Assembly (NCBI GenBank): GCA_963789165.1
Contig: CAWBJP010000007.1
Location: forward strand, 604,365-668,364
DNA length: 64,000 nt
Reading direction: 5' to 3'
Origin: CAWBJP01 sp963789165
GTDB taxonomy: Bacteria > Actinomycetota > Acidimicrobiia > IMCC26256 > BP-133
Below, one piece after another: positions 26,070 through 33,690 of the stretch; position 1 is the first letter of the stretch, and every line of letters begins with the position of its first letter. The notes beneath the pieces were generated by a model. The model saw nothing but the letters and a program-made list of their open reading frames with translations, was not told where the DNA came from and did not search any database. Made by a program: the position numbers and the translations under genes.

Positions 26070-28060
26070 GTCGTCGCCGGGGGAACGAGCAGGAGGTCGG
26101 CCGCCGCCCCCCCGGGCCGCGAGCCGTGAAAGCGAGCCGCCCCGAAGGCGAAGATGCCCCCGTCGGGACCGAGGATGTAGTAGCCGGCGCCTCCGGCCGT
26201 CGCCCGGATGCGTAGCCCGCGCAGCTCGCCGGCCTGGCTCAGGCCGGGCAGGCTGCCATGGAAGGGCACCCCGAAGGAGAAGATCCCGCCGTCCTCGGCC
26301 ACCAGCCAGTACCCGCCGCCCGGCGACGGGGTCAACGAGACCACCGGGCGATTGAGCTTCATGCCCCCGGTCGAACCGAAGAAGCCGGCGTCCCCGAAGG
26401 AGAAGACGCCGCCGTCGGCGCCCACCAGCCAGTAACCCCGGCCCGTCGGTGACGGGGCCAGGTCGACGATCGGACGGTTGAGCCGGGCGCCTCCGGTCGA
26501 GCCGAAGAACGGGGCGTCTCCGAAGGAGAAGATGCCACCGTCGGCGCCGAGCAGCCAGTACCCCTGGCCCGTCACGGTGGCCGCCATGCCGACGATGGAG
26601 GCGTTGAGGCGGGTGCCGGCCAGAGAGCCGTACGAACCGGCGTCCCCGAAGGAGAAGACGCCGCCGTCAGCCGTGGCCAGCCAGTAGCCGCCGCCCGACA
26701 GAGTTGCCGCCGCAGCCACGACCGGCGCGGACGGCAACCGGCTCTGAAGGTCTCCCAGGGCTGGGGCTGAGCCAAAGGCGTCCACCCGGCCCCTGCGACC
26801 GACGACCCAGTAGCCGGGGGCCGACGTCGAGGCGCCCTCGGGGGCAACGGGCACAGGCGGCGAGCCGACGGGGACATGGTCGGGCGCCGGGCGCTCGGCT
26901 CCGGCCCGGACCAGGGCCGCCCGGGGACTGGCCATCCCGGCACCGAACTCCTGGTCCCAGCCGGGAGCTCCGAGGTCCTCAGCCGTCGTCTGAAGCAGGC
27001 GCTGCACGTCGGCTGGCTCCAGACGGGGCTGGGCGGCGACCAGCAGGGCGGCCGCCGCGGCCACGAAGGGGGCCGCCATCGAGGTGCCCGAGAAGACGGC
27101 GTAGTCAGGAGGCAGGGAAGGCGTCCGGTTGCGGCCGCACTTCGTCGCGGTCGCCGGGCAGGGGCCGAGAATGCCCACACCGGGAGCGGCAAGGTCGACG
27201 TAGGGCCCCCAGTTCGAGGTCGGGGCCCGAGCATCGGCCGGCGTCACCGACGCCACCGCCAGTGCATCGGGATCGGCGGCCGGGTAGAAGGCGGCGTTCC
27301 CCTTCAGCGCCTCGTTGCCCGCCGCGGCAACCACGACGACGCCGTGGTCACGGGCGTACTGGATCACCGGCCGGTAGATGGCGGCCCCGGAGATGCCGCC
27401 AAGACTCAGGTTGATGACGTCGGCCCCATGGTCCACCGCCCACACGATTCCCTTGGCGACATCGGACATCGAGCCCGAGCCGTCGGGGCGCAGTACCCGC
27501 ACGGGCAGGATCCGGGCTCCCGGGGCACCGCCGGCCGTACCCCGCCCGTTCCCGGCCACCGCCGCCACGATCCCGGCCACATGGGTGCCGTGGCCGTCGG
27601 GGTCGGTGGTGGCACCGGGCCGGTTGTCGAGGACGTCCCAACCCGGAAGCACGGAGCCACTCAGGTCCTCGTGATCGGCCTGGACGCCGCTGTCCACCAC
27701 CGCTACCACGGCGCCGGCTCCGTCGGTCATGCTCCACGACTCCTCGAACGACAACCGGTCGAGAGCCCACTGGGCGGGGCGGAGCAGGTCCCCCAAACCG
27801 CCGACCGGTGCCCCGAGGGCGTGGACGCGCCCGTCCGGGGACAGGGCCAGAAGCTCGGCGTCAGTGTCCAACGCACCCACCTCCTGGCGTGCTTCGCTGA
27901 AGCTCGAGGCCCGGACCTGATCCACTCTCAGGGACCCGTCCGGCTGCGTCGACACGGCGGCATACGTCCGTTCGACGCCCGCGTCGACGGGCGTGGTGGG
28001 AAGGGCCTGGGCCGTCAGCACGGCGGCAAGGGTCAGGACGGCATGTGGGCGCCGCCGCAT
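26066..28060 (-). CDS. Secreted subtilisin-like protease with C-terminal GYWLV repeats
   Basis: Start at ATG 28060 ('MRRRPHAVLTLAAVLTAQAL'), a clean signal peptide; 664 residues. The S8 domain has the full triad: Asp in 'VVAVVDSGVQ', His in 'DGHGTHVAGI', Ser in 'SGTSMAAPFVAA', and the oxyanion Asn in 'AAAGNEAL'. A propeptide-like region precedes it. From about residue 430 there are six or so repeats of 40-45 residues of the form 'GYWLVGADGGVFSFGDAGFF' plus 'GSTGG.rLN.PIV.mA', a propeller-like array typical of Acidimicrobiia surface proteins. Likely anchors or targets the protease at the surface. It is followed by the coupled EAL gene. Confidence 0.9.
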   Translation of the reverse strand: MRRRPHAVLTLAAVLTAQALPTTPVDAGVERTYAAVSTQPDGSLRVDQVRASSFSEARQEVGALDTDAELLALSPDGRVHALGAPVGGLGDLLRPAQWALDRLSFEESWSMTDGAGAVVAVVDSGVQADHEDLSGSVLPGWDVLDNRPGATTDPDGHGTHVAGIVAAVAGNGRGTAGGAPGARILPVRVLRPDGSGSMSDVAKGIVWAVDHGADVINLSLGGISGAAIYRPVIQYARDHGVVVVAAAGNEALKGNAAFYPAADPDALAVASVTPADARAPTSNWGPYVDLAAPGVGILGPCPATATKCGRNRTPSLPPDYAVFSGTSMAAPFVAAAAALLVAAQPRLEPADVQRLLQTTAEDLGAPGWDQEFGAGMASPRAALVRAGAERPAPDHVPVGSPPVPVAPEGASTSAPGYWVVGRRGRVDAFGSAPALGDLQSRLPSAPVVAAAATLSGGGYWLATADGGVFSFGDAGSYGSLAGTRLNASIVGMAATVTGQGYWLLGADGGIFSFGDAPFFGSTGGARLNRPIVDLAPSPTGRGYWLVGADGGVFSFGDAGFFGSTGGMKLNRPVVSLTPSPGGGYWLVAEDGGIFSFGVPFHGSLPGLSQAGELRGLRIRATAGGAGYYILGPDGGIFAFGAARFHGSRPGGAAADLLLVPPATT

Positions 28061-28168
28061 GGCTGATGTCGTCGGCCACATGCTCATCGTTGGTGTTGTC
28101 GACCGGTACGGGACAACGAACCAACAACGGGAGCACAAGTCCTGCCCGCGCTCCGGCGCCGGCGACCT

Positions 28169-28937
28169 CAGGGCTCGAAGCGGTACCCGACCCCCGGACG
28201 GTCCTGATCCAGCGGGGCGTCTCCGGGTCCGGTTCGATCTTCAGACGGAGCCGGCGGACATGTTCGGTGACGGTGGCATGCTGCTGCCAGTTTCCCGACG
28301 AACCCCACACGTGCCGGAGAAGCTGTTCCCGGCTGAACACCTGGCGCGGGTTGGCCGCCAGGTGGGCCAGCAGGTCGAACTCGCGGGAAGCGATCTCGAC
28401 CGGGCGGCCATTGACGACCACCTCCCGGGCCCCGGTGTCGATGACCAGGCCTCCGAACTCGAACCGGCGTCCAGAGGGTGGCGGCATGGTCCGCCGGAGA
28501 ACCGAATCCACCCGGGCCAGAAGCTCGCGGGGTGAGAACGGCTTGGCCAGGAAGTCGTCGGCCCCGGTCTTGAGCCCGAGCACACGGTCCGACACCTCCG
28601 CCCGCGCACTCAGGATGATCACCGGTACATCGTCGGCTCGGCGAAGCTCGGTCAGCAGATCGAGGCCGTGCATCCCGGGAAGGCTCAGGTCGAGGACGAC
28701 CAGGTCGATGTGCTCGACCTTCAGCAGAGCCAGAGCCTCCTCCGCCCTGCCTTCGAGGCGGACGTCGAACCCGTGGGAGGCGAAGACCTCGGCCACCAGC
28801 CCCTGGATGTGCAGGTCGTCGTCGACGACCAGGATGGTCCGGCCCTGGCCGACGTCGACCACGCCGCCGCCCCGCATGCTCGGTCTCGGTGCCATCGATG
28901 CGCCCCGCCGCCCCTTAGCTGGACCATTACCTTCCAT
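28169..28937 (-). CDS. OmpR-family response regulator, one frameshift at the end
   Basis: Start placed at ATG 28937 (GAGG close upstream); 'MAPRPS' at 28895 is an alternative. Receiver domain: 'ILVVDDDLHIQG' acidic pair, phospho-acceptor Asp in 'LVVLDLSLPGMHG', Lys in 'LAKPFSPREL'. The winged-helix domain has 'REFDLLAHLAANPRQVFSRE', then 'TVTEHVRRLRLKIEPDPETP', and 'WIRTVRG'. The normal ending 'GVGYRFEP' is reached only if one G is added to the run at 28191-28195, giving the stop at 28169; as written the frame runs into the protease leader. No histidine kinase gene is in the window. Probably controls the downstream protease and EAL genes. Confidence 0.85.
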
Positions 28938-29121
28938 TACCTCGTAGTAACTTCGGCGCAGAATTCTTTCCCCTTGAGGCCACCAATGGCCCAAAGAGAC
29001 ATAGGGCGCCCCTCCGGCCTCGGGCGCGGAACTGCTCCGCGGAAATCCGACTAATTTAGTCTGAAAAATTCCTGACCAAATCACTGGTAATTAGCCGAGG
29101 GGCGCGGTAACCTCGCTGGCA
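28938..29121 (+). promoter_or_regulatory. Divergent intergenic region with palindromic operator and -10 box
   Basis: This AT-richer region separates the response regulator from the sulfur genes. It holds a perfect palindrome GACTAA-T-TTAGTC at 29049-29061 and, 26 bases on, an extended -10 (TGGTAATTA, hexamer TAATTA at 29088-29093) reading toward cysH. The palindrome lies where the -35 region would be, as expected for a regulator of the sulfate-assimilation genes. The regulator is not identifiable from here. Confidence 0.45.
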
Positions 29122-29217
29122 ATGATCCGGGAGCACGGAGCGCCGACCATCTTCATGGGCCGCACGCCCCACGAGGGGCACGACGAGATGTGTCGTCGCG
29201 CCTCCGCCGCCGCCTGA
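29122..29217 (+). CDS. Possible 31-aa leader peptide upstream of cysH
   Basis: ATG 29122 to TGA 29217, starting about 20-25 bases after the predicted transcription start. Sequence ends 'GHDEMCRRASAAA'. Actinobacterial sulfur operons are often preceded by tiny peptides with an Arg/Cys-rich end, some shown in mycobacteria to act as cysteine-sensing attenuators. Only one cysteine codon is present here, so the attenuation role is weakly supported. It stops 79 bp before cysH; the gap is GC-rich and could fold. Confidence 0.35.
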   Translation: MIREHGAPTIFMGRTPHEGHDEMCRRASAAA

Positions 29218-29296
29218 GCCCACCGGCCCGGCTGCGCCCCCCGCTCCACCGCCCTCGCCTCCGCCGCGACGGCCTCCCGGAAGGAGCACGGACTCC

Positions 29297-30007
29297 GTGC
29301 CTGCCGATCTCGCCGCAGTCCCCGTCGATCTTCCCGATCTCGACCATGCCCCGGCCGAGGCGATCCTGGCCTATGCCATCGGCCGGTTCTCACCCGGCAT
29401 CTCGGTGGCCTGCTCCATGCAGGACGCGGTGGTGGTTGACCTGGCCGTTCGACACGACCCGTCCATCGAGGTCTTCTTCCTCGACACCGGATTCCACTTC
29501 CCCGAGACGCTGGAGACGGCCCGGCGCCTGCGGGACCGCTACGACCTGAACCTGGTGGTGCTGCACCCCGAGCCCGAGTCGGCCGTCTATTCCGCCGACG
29601 GGCTCGACGCCTGCTGCGGGGCCCGCAAGGTGGCGCCCCTGGCGCGCTACCTGGCCACCCGGGCGGCGTGGGTGAGCGGTCTGCGCCGGGACGAGACACC
29701 GGCGCGCGCCGGCGCCCGGGCGCTGGAATGGGACGCGACCCGGGGCCTGGTCAAGGTCAACCCGCTGCTGACCTGGAGCGAGGCCGACGTCGAGCGTTAC
29801 GTGGCCGACCATGACCTGCCCGTGAACCCGTTGCGCTTCCAGGGCTACGGCTCCGTCGGCTGCGCCCCATGCACCCTGCCGGGCACGGGGCGGGAGGGCC
29901 GCTGGGCGGGGACCGACAAGCAGGAGTGCGGGCTCCACCCCGGCTCCGCCACCGCAACCGCCCCCGGGGCTCGGGGTGTCCCCGAGGCCATCGCCGGGAG
30001 CCGATGA
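29297..30007 (+). CDS. cysH: Adenylyl-sulfate (APS) reductase
   Basis: 236 residues from GTG 29297. Reduces adenylylsulfate to sulfite with thioredoxin. PP-loop-type 'SVACSMQDAVVVDLAV', substrate loop 'FFLDTGFHFPETLE', 'VSGLRRDET'. The cysteines 'DACCGARK' and 'GCAPCT' are the four ligands of the [4Fe-4S] cluster that marks APS (rather than PAPS) reductases, and 'ECGLH' near the end holds the catalytic cysteine. The last 25 residues are a low-complexity tail coded by a GC palindrome (29962-29985). The stop overlaps the next start (ATGA). First gene of the cysH-dehydrogenase-reductase operon. Confidence 0.94.
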   Translation: MPADLAAVPVDLPDLDHAPAEAILAYAIGRFSPGISVACSMQDAVVVDLAVRHDPSIEVFFLDTGFHFPETLETARRLRDRYDLNLVVLHPEPESAVYSADGLDACCGARKVAPLARYLATRAAWVSGLRRDETPARAGARALEWDATRGLVKVNPLLTWSEADVERYVADHDLPVNPLRFQGYGSVGCAPCTLPGTGREGRWAGTDKQECGLHPGSATATAPGARGVPEAIAGSR

Positions 30008-30640
30008 TGGCCTTCGCCTACCCCGTCGCCCTGGACCTCACCGGCCGCCGCTGTGTGGTCGTGGGCCAGGGGCCGCTGGCCGAGGAGAAGGTCAGGGGCC
30101 TGCTCGAGGCGGGCGCCGGCGTGACCGTGATCGCTCCGTGGGCCTACCGCCGCGGCGCCCTGGCCGGCGCCTTTCTCGTCATCGCCGCCACCGGCGACCG
30201 GGCTCTGAACCGGGCCGTGTTCGCCGAGGCCGAGGCGGCCCGGGTGTTGTGCAACGCGGTCGACGACATCGAGCACTGCCACTTCGCCGCGCCGTCCGTA
30301 CTGCGCCGGGGCGACCTGGTGGTGGCCATCTCCACCGGGGGCCGCTCGCCGGCCCTGGCCAAATGGCTCCGGACCCGGCTCCAGCACGAGATCGGACCGG
30401 AGATGGAGACCCTGGTCGACGTCCTCGGCGACTTGCGGTCCGAGCTGTTCCCCATCCGGGAGGTGGATGCGGGCACCTGGGCCCGCCGGTGGGAAGACGC
30501 CCTGGAGGCCGACCTGGTCGGCCTCGCCCGGGCGGGCCGGCTCGACGACATCAGAAACGCGGTGCGCCGGGCGGTGTCCGGTGCAGGCCCGGGGTTCGGG
30601 GTGTCCCCGACGACCCCGGGGCTCGGGGTGTCCCCGACGA
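29962..30640. repeat. GC-palindrome repeats inside sulfur gene ends
   Basis: Three copies of a roughly 25-bp unit, CCCCGGGGnTCGGGG followed by TGTCCCCGA: 29962-29985 in the cysH tail, 30588-30613 and 30614-30640 in tandem in the next gene's tail. Each folds on itself. Related units occur near 21913-21960, 48290-48312 and 49280-49296. Confidence 0.6.
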
Positions 30641-30660
30641 CACAGGAGGCGGTGGCATGA
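30004..30660 (+). CDS. Precorrin-2 dehydrogenase / siroheme synthase N-domain
   Basis: 218 residues from ATG 30004. The NAD-binding start 'ALDLTGRRCVVVGQGPLAEE' and 'LLEAGAGVTVIAP', then 'GAFLVIAATGDRALN', 'CNAVDDIEHCHFAAPSVL', 'VVAISTGGRSPALAKWLR' are the CysG-N/Met8 fold that oxidises precorrin-2 to sirohydrochlorin and inserts iron. About 20 residues normally lying between 'VIAP' and the strand before 'GAFLV' are missing. No methyltransferase domain follows. The last 25 residues ('GFGVSPTTPGLGVSPTT') come from two copies of a GC palindrome. The place before sulfite reductase fits supply of siroheme to it. Both ends overlap the neighbours by 4 bases. Confidence 0.85.
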   Translation: MMAFAYPVALDLTGRRCVVVGQGPLAEEKVRGLLEAGAGVTVIAPWAYRRGALAGAFLVIAATGDRALNRAVFAEAEAARVLCNAVDDIEHCHFAAPSVLRRGDLVVAISTGGRSPALAKWLRTRLQHEIGPEMETLVDVLGDLRSELFPIREVDAGTWARRWEDALEADLVGLARAGRLDDIRNAVRRAVSGAGPGFGVSPTTPGLGVSPTTQEAVA

Positions 30661-32459
30661 CCACGACCGAGGTGCGGGACCTGGACGCCGCCGTCGATCC
30701 CGCCCTGGCGGCCGACATCGACAAGTTCGAGCGGATGCTGGCCGCCTATCAGGCCGGCGAGCTGGAGGAGGAGCGGTTCCGGGTCTTCCGGCTCGGCAAC
30801 GGCACCTACGGCCAACGCCAGGGCGGCACCAACCAGATGGTGCGGGTGAAGATCCCCTACGGGTCCGTCACCCCCGCCCAGCTCGACCAGCTCGGCCACA
30901 TCGCCACCGAATACTCCCGGGGCTGGGGGCACATCACCACCCGCCAGAACGTCCAGTTCCACTTCGTGGCCCTGGAACGCATCCCCGCCCTCATGCGGGA
31001 CCTGGCCGCGGTCGGGCTCAGCACCCGGGAGGCATGCGGCGACACCGTGCGCAACGTCACCGGCTGCCACCTGGCCGGCGCCTGCCCCTTCGAGGTCCTC
31101 GACATCAGCCCCTGGGCCGAGGCGACCTTCCGCCACTTCCTCCGCCACCCCTACGCCCAGCGCCTGCCCCGCAAGTTCAAGATCAACTTCTCGGGCTGCG
31201 CCACCGACTGCGGCCAGGCCATGTTCAACGACGTCGGCGTGGTGGCCGTCAACCGGCCCCGGCCCGACGGCACCACCGAAGCCGGCTTCCGCGTCTTCCT
31301 GGCCGGCGGGCTCGGCGCCAACCCGCACCCCGCCTTCGCCCTGGAGCCCTTCACCGCCCGGGAGGACCTGCTCCCCACCCTGGAGGCCGCACTGCGCACC
31401 TTCGATCACGACGGGAACCGCGACAACAAGCTGCGGGCCCGCATGAAGTGGCTGGTGGACACGCTGGGCGAGGACGAGCTGCGCCGCCGGATCCTGCGGG
31501 AACGGTCCCTTCTGGTCGCCGCCGCCGGCTGGCCAGAGGGAATTCCGGCGACGGTGGCCGAGGCCGGCGACCTCCCTGCCGGCCTCGCCCCCGGCGCTGT
31601 CCCCACCCCGGTCGGACGGCCGGCGGAGCCGGGCGGGGTCCCCGTCACCATCGCCGGTGCCTACGCCCGGTGGGACGCGGTCAACGTGGTGCGAGGCGTG
31701 GCCAAGGGAACGGTTTCGGCCTACGCCTGGTGCCGGCTGGGTGACGTGACCGCCGAGCAGTTCCACGGGCTGGCCACCCTCCAGCGCCAGCTGGGCGCCG
31801 AGGTGCGGGTCACCAACCGCCAGAACGTCGTCTTCCGCAACCTGGCCGAGGACCAGCTCGGCGCCCTCCACACGGGCCTGGGTGCCCTCGGCATGGCCGA
31901 GCCCGGCGCCGAGCTGGCCCGAGACGTGGTCAGCTGCCCCGGCGCTGACACCTGCAACCTGGCCGTGACCCAGTCCCGCGGCCTGGCCGCCGAGATCGGC
32001 CGGGCCCTGGAGGACGCCGGGCTGGCCGACGTGGGCGGGGTTCGGGTCAACATCTCCGGCTGCCCCAACTCCTGCGGACAGCACCACGTGGCCGACATCG
32101 GGTTCTTCGGACTCGAGCGCCGCGCTCACGGCCGTCCCGCCCCCGGCTACCAGCTGCTCCTGGGTGGCCATCTCGGCGACACCACCGTCGAGTTCGGCCG
32201 CAAGGCCCGGCGCCTCCCGGCTCGGGCCTGCCCCGAGGCCGTCGTCCGGATCGTGGGCCGCTTCGCCGCCGAGCGGACGGCGGGCGAGACGTTCCCGGTC
32301 TGGCTGGACCGGGTCGGCGGCCCCGCCGCCCTGGCCGCCGAGCTGGCCGGGCTGGACGCCTTCCCCGATCCCGACGAGGACCCCGGCTTCTACGTGGACT
32401 ACGACGAGACGGGGCCCTACTCGGCAACGGTGGGCGTCGGAGAGTGCGCCGGCGCCTGA
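30657..32459 (+). CDS. Ferredoxin-dependent sulfite (or nitrite) reductase
   Basis: 600 residues from ATG 30657 (AGGAGG 8 bases before). Two halves each with a ferredoxin-like and a siroheme-binding domain. 'HITTRQNVQFHFV' and 'TNRQNVVFRNL' are the paired siroheme-fold motifs. The cluster ligands are in 'SCPGADTCNLA' (Cys about 427 and 433) and 'NISGCPNSCGQHH' (Cys about 468 and 472). Reduces sulfite to sulfide with six electrons. The setting after cysH and before metX favours sulfite over nitrite. Acidic C-terminal tail of about 30 residues. Translationally coupled to the gene before it. Confidence 0.9.
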   Translation: MTTTEVRDLDAAVDPALAADIDKFERMLAAYQAGELEEERFRVFRLGNGTYGQRQGGTNQMVRVKIPYGSVTPAQLDQLGHIATEYSRGWGHITTRQNVQFHFVALERIPALMRDLAAVGLSTREACGDTVRNVTGCHLAGACPFEVLDISPWAEATFRHFLRHPYAQRLPRKFKINFSGCATDCGQAMFNDVGVVAVNRPRPDGTTEAGFRVFLAGGLGANPHPAFALEPFTAREDLLPTLEAALRTFDHDGNRDNKLRARMKWLVDTLGEDELRRRILRERSLLVAAAGWPEGIPATVAEAGDLPAGLAPGAVPTPVGRPAEPGGVPVTIAGAYARWDAVNVVRGVAKGTVSAYAWCRLGDVTAEQFHGLATLQRQLGAEVRVTNRQNVVFRNLAEDQLGALHTGLGALGMAEPGAELARDVVSCPGADTCNLAVTQSRGLAAEIGRALEDAGLADVGGVRVNISGCPNSCGQHHVADIGFFGLERRAHGRPAPGYQLLLGGHLGDTTVEFGRKARRLPARACPEAVVRIVGRFAAERTAGETFPVWLDRVGGPAALAAELAGLDAFPDPDEDPGFYVDYDETGPYSATVGVGECAGA

Positions 32460-32470
32460 CCGGCCGAACT

Positions 32471-32487
32471 GTGCGCGGCTTGCGCAC
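32471..32487 (+). terminator. Short GC hairpin between sulfite reductase and metX
   Basis: GTGCGC-ggctt-GCGCAC, a perfect 6-bp stem in the 58-bp gap. No T-run follows, so partial termination or RNA stabilisation is as likely as a full stop. Confidence 0.3.
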
Positions 32488-32517
32488 GGTGGTTCCCGTC
32501 GCCTTTCGTGGAGGGCC

Positions 32518-33681
32518 GTGACCCCCCGCCCCGCCGACCCCGACGCGCCGCCGGCCAGCGGCGCCTGGGCCCCGGGTGACAACCCCGGGCGCCGCCAGTT
32601 CGTCACCCTCTTCGCCGACGGCGCGCTGGAACTGGAGACGGGTGGCTCGCTGTCCTCCGTAACCGTGGCCTATGAGACCTGGGGACAGCTCGACGCTGAA
32701 GGCGCGAACGCGGTGATGGTGGCCCACGCCCTCACCGGCGACAGCCACGCTGCCGGCCCCGCCGGTCCCGGCCACCTCCACCCGGGCTGGTGGGACGGGG
32801 GGATCGGCCCGGGGAAGGGGATCGACACCGACGGGTTCTTCGTCGTCTGCCCCAACGTCCTGGGGGGCTGCCAGGGCACCACCGGGCCGTCGTCGCTGGC
32901 GGCCGACGGCCGGCGCTACGCGGGGCGCTTCCCCCGCATCACCATTCGCGACCAGGTGGCCGTGGAGGTGGCCCTGGCCGACGCCCTGGGCATCGAACGT
33001 TGGGCGGCGGTGGTCGGCGGATCCATGGGCGGGATGCGGGCCTTGGAGTGGGCCGTGGGCTACCCGGACCGGCTCGACCGCTGCATCGTGGTGGCCTGCG
33101 GGGCCGCGGCCTCGGCCGAGCAGATCGCCCTGTGCTCGGTGCAGAACGAGGCCATCCGGGCCGACGGCCGGTTCCGGGGCGGCGACTATTACGACGCCCG
33201 GCCCGGGGAGGGACCGCACCGGGGCATGGGCGTGGCCCGCAAGATCGGGCACTTCTCCTACCGGTCCGAGGAGGAGTTCGCCACCCGCTTCGGCCGCAAC
33301 CCCCAGGAGGACGAGAACCCCTTCGCCGGCGGCCGTTACTCGGTCGAGTCCTACCTCGAGCACCAAGCCGACAAGCTGGCCCGGCGCTTCGATGCCAACA
33401 GCTACCTGGTGCTCTCCGAAGCGATGAACCACCACGACGTGGGCCGGGGGCGGGGCGGTCTCGCGTCCGCGTTGGCCCAGGTCAAGGCGAGGGTGTCGGT
33501 GGCCGGCATCAGCAGCGACCGCCTCTACCCCCTCTACCAGCAGGAGCAGATAGCGGCCCTCGTGCCCGACCGCCCTCGGGTCCGGGTCATCCACTCGCCC
33601 TACGGCCACGACTCGTTCCTGATCGAGAGCGAAGCGGTGGGTTCGTTCATCTCCGGCGCACTCCGCTCGGGGGAACGGTAG
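32518..33681 (+). CDS. metX: Homoserine O-acetyltransferase
   Basis: 387 residues; GTG 32518 chosen for the GGAGGG just before it. Alpha/beta-hydrolase that acylates homoserine, the entry step to methionine. Motifs: 'VMVAHALTGDSHAAG', 'NVLGGCQGTTGPSS', nucleophile in 'GGSMGGMRALEW' (Ser about 169), Asp in 'SSDRLYPLYQQ' and His in 'YGHDSFLIE'. Length is normal. It supplies O-acetylhomoserine to metB and metY in the same locus. Confidence 0.94.
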   Translation: MTPRPADPDAPPASGAWAPGDNPGRRQFVTLFADGALELETGGSLSSVTVAYETWGQLDAEGANAVMVAHALTGDSHAAGPAGPGHLHPGWWDGGIGPGKGIDTDGFFVVCPNVLGGCQGTTGPSSLAADGRRYAGRFPRITIRDQVAVEVALADALGIERWAAVVGGSMGGMRALEWAVGYPDRLDRCIVVACGAAASAEQIALCSVQNEAIRADGRFRGGDYYDARPGEGPHRGMGVARKIGHFSYRSEEEFATRFGRNPQEDENPFAGGRYSVESYLEHQADKLARRFDANSYLVLSEAMNHHDVGRGRGGLASALAQVKARVSVAGISSDRLYPLYQQEQIAALVPDRPRVRVIHSPYGHDSFLIESEAVGSFISGALRSGER

Positions 33682-33690
33682 AAAGAGGGC

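Noticed and set aside
29976..30656. Extension of the sulfite reductase frame 227 codons upstream
   Set aside because: That stretch is the shadow of the siroheme gene in another frame; the ATG at 30657 has AGGAGG and matches the family start.
32460..32517. SAM riboswitch before metX
   Set aside because: The gap is only 58 bp, with just one 6-bp hairpin; too small for any known SAM riboswitch.
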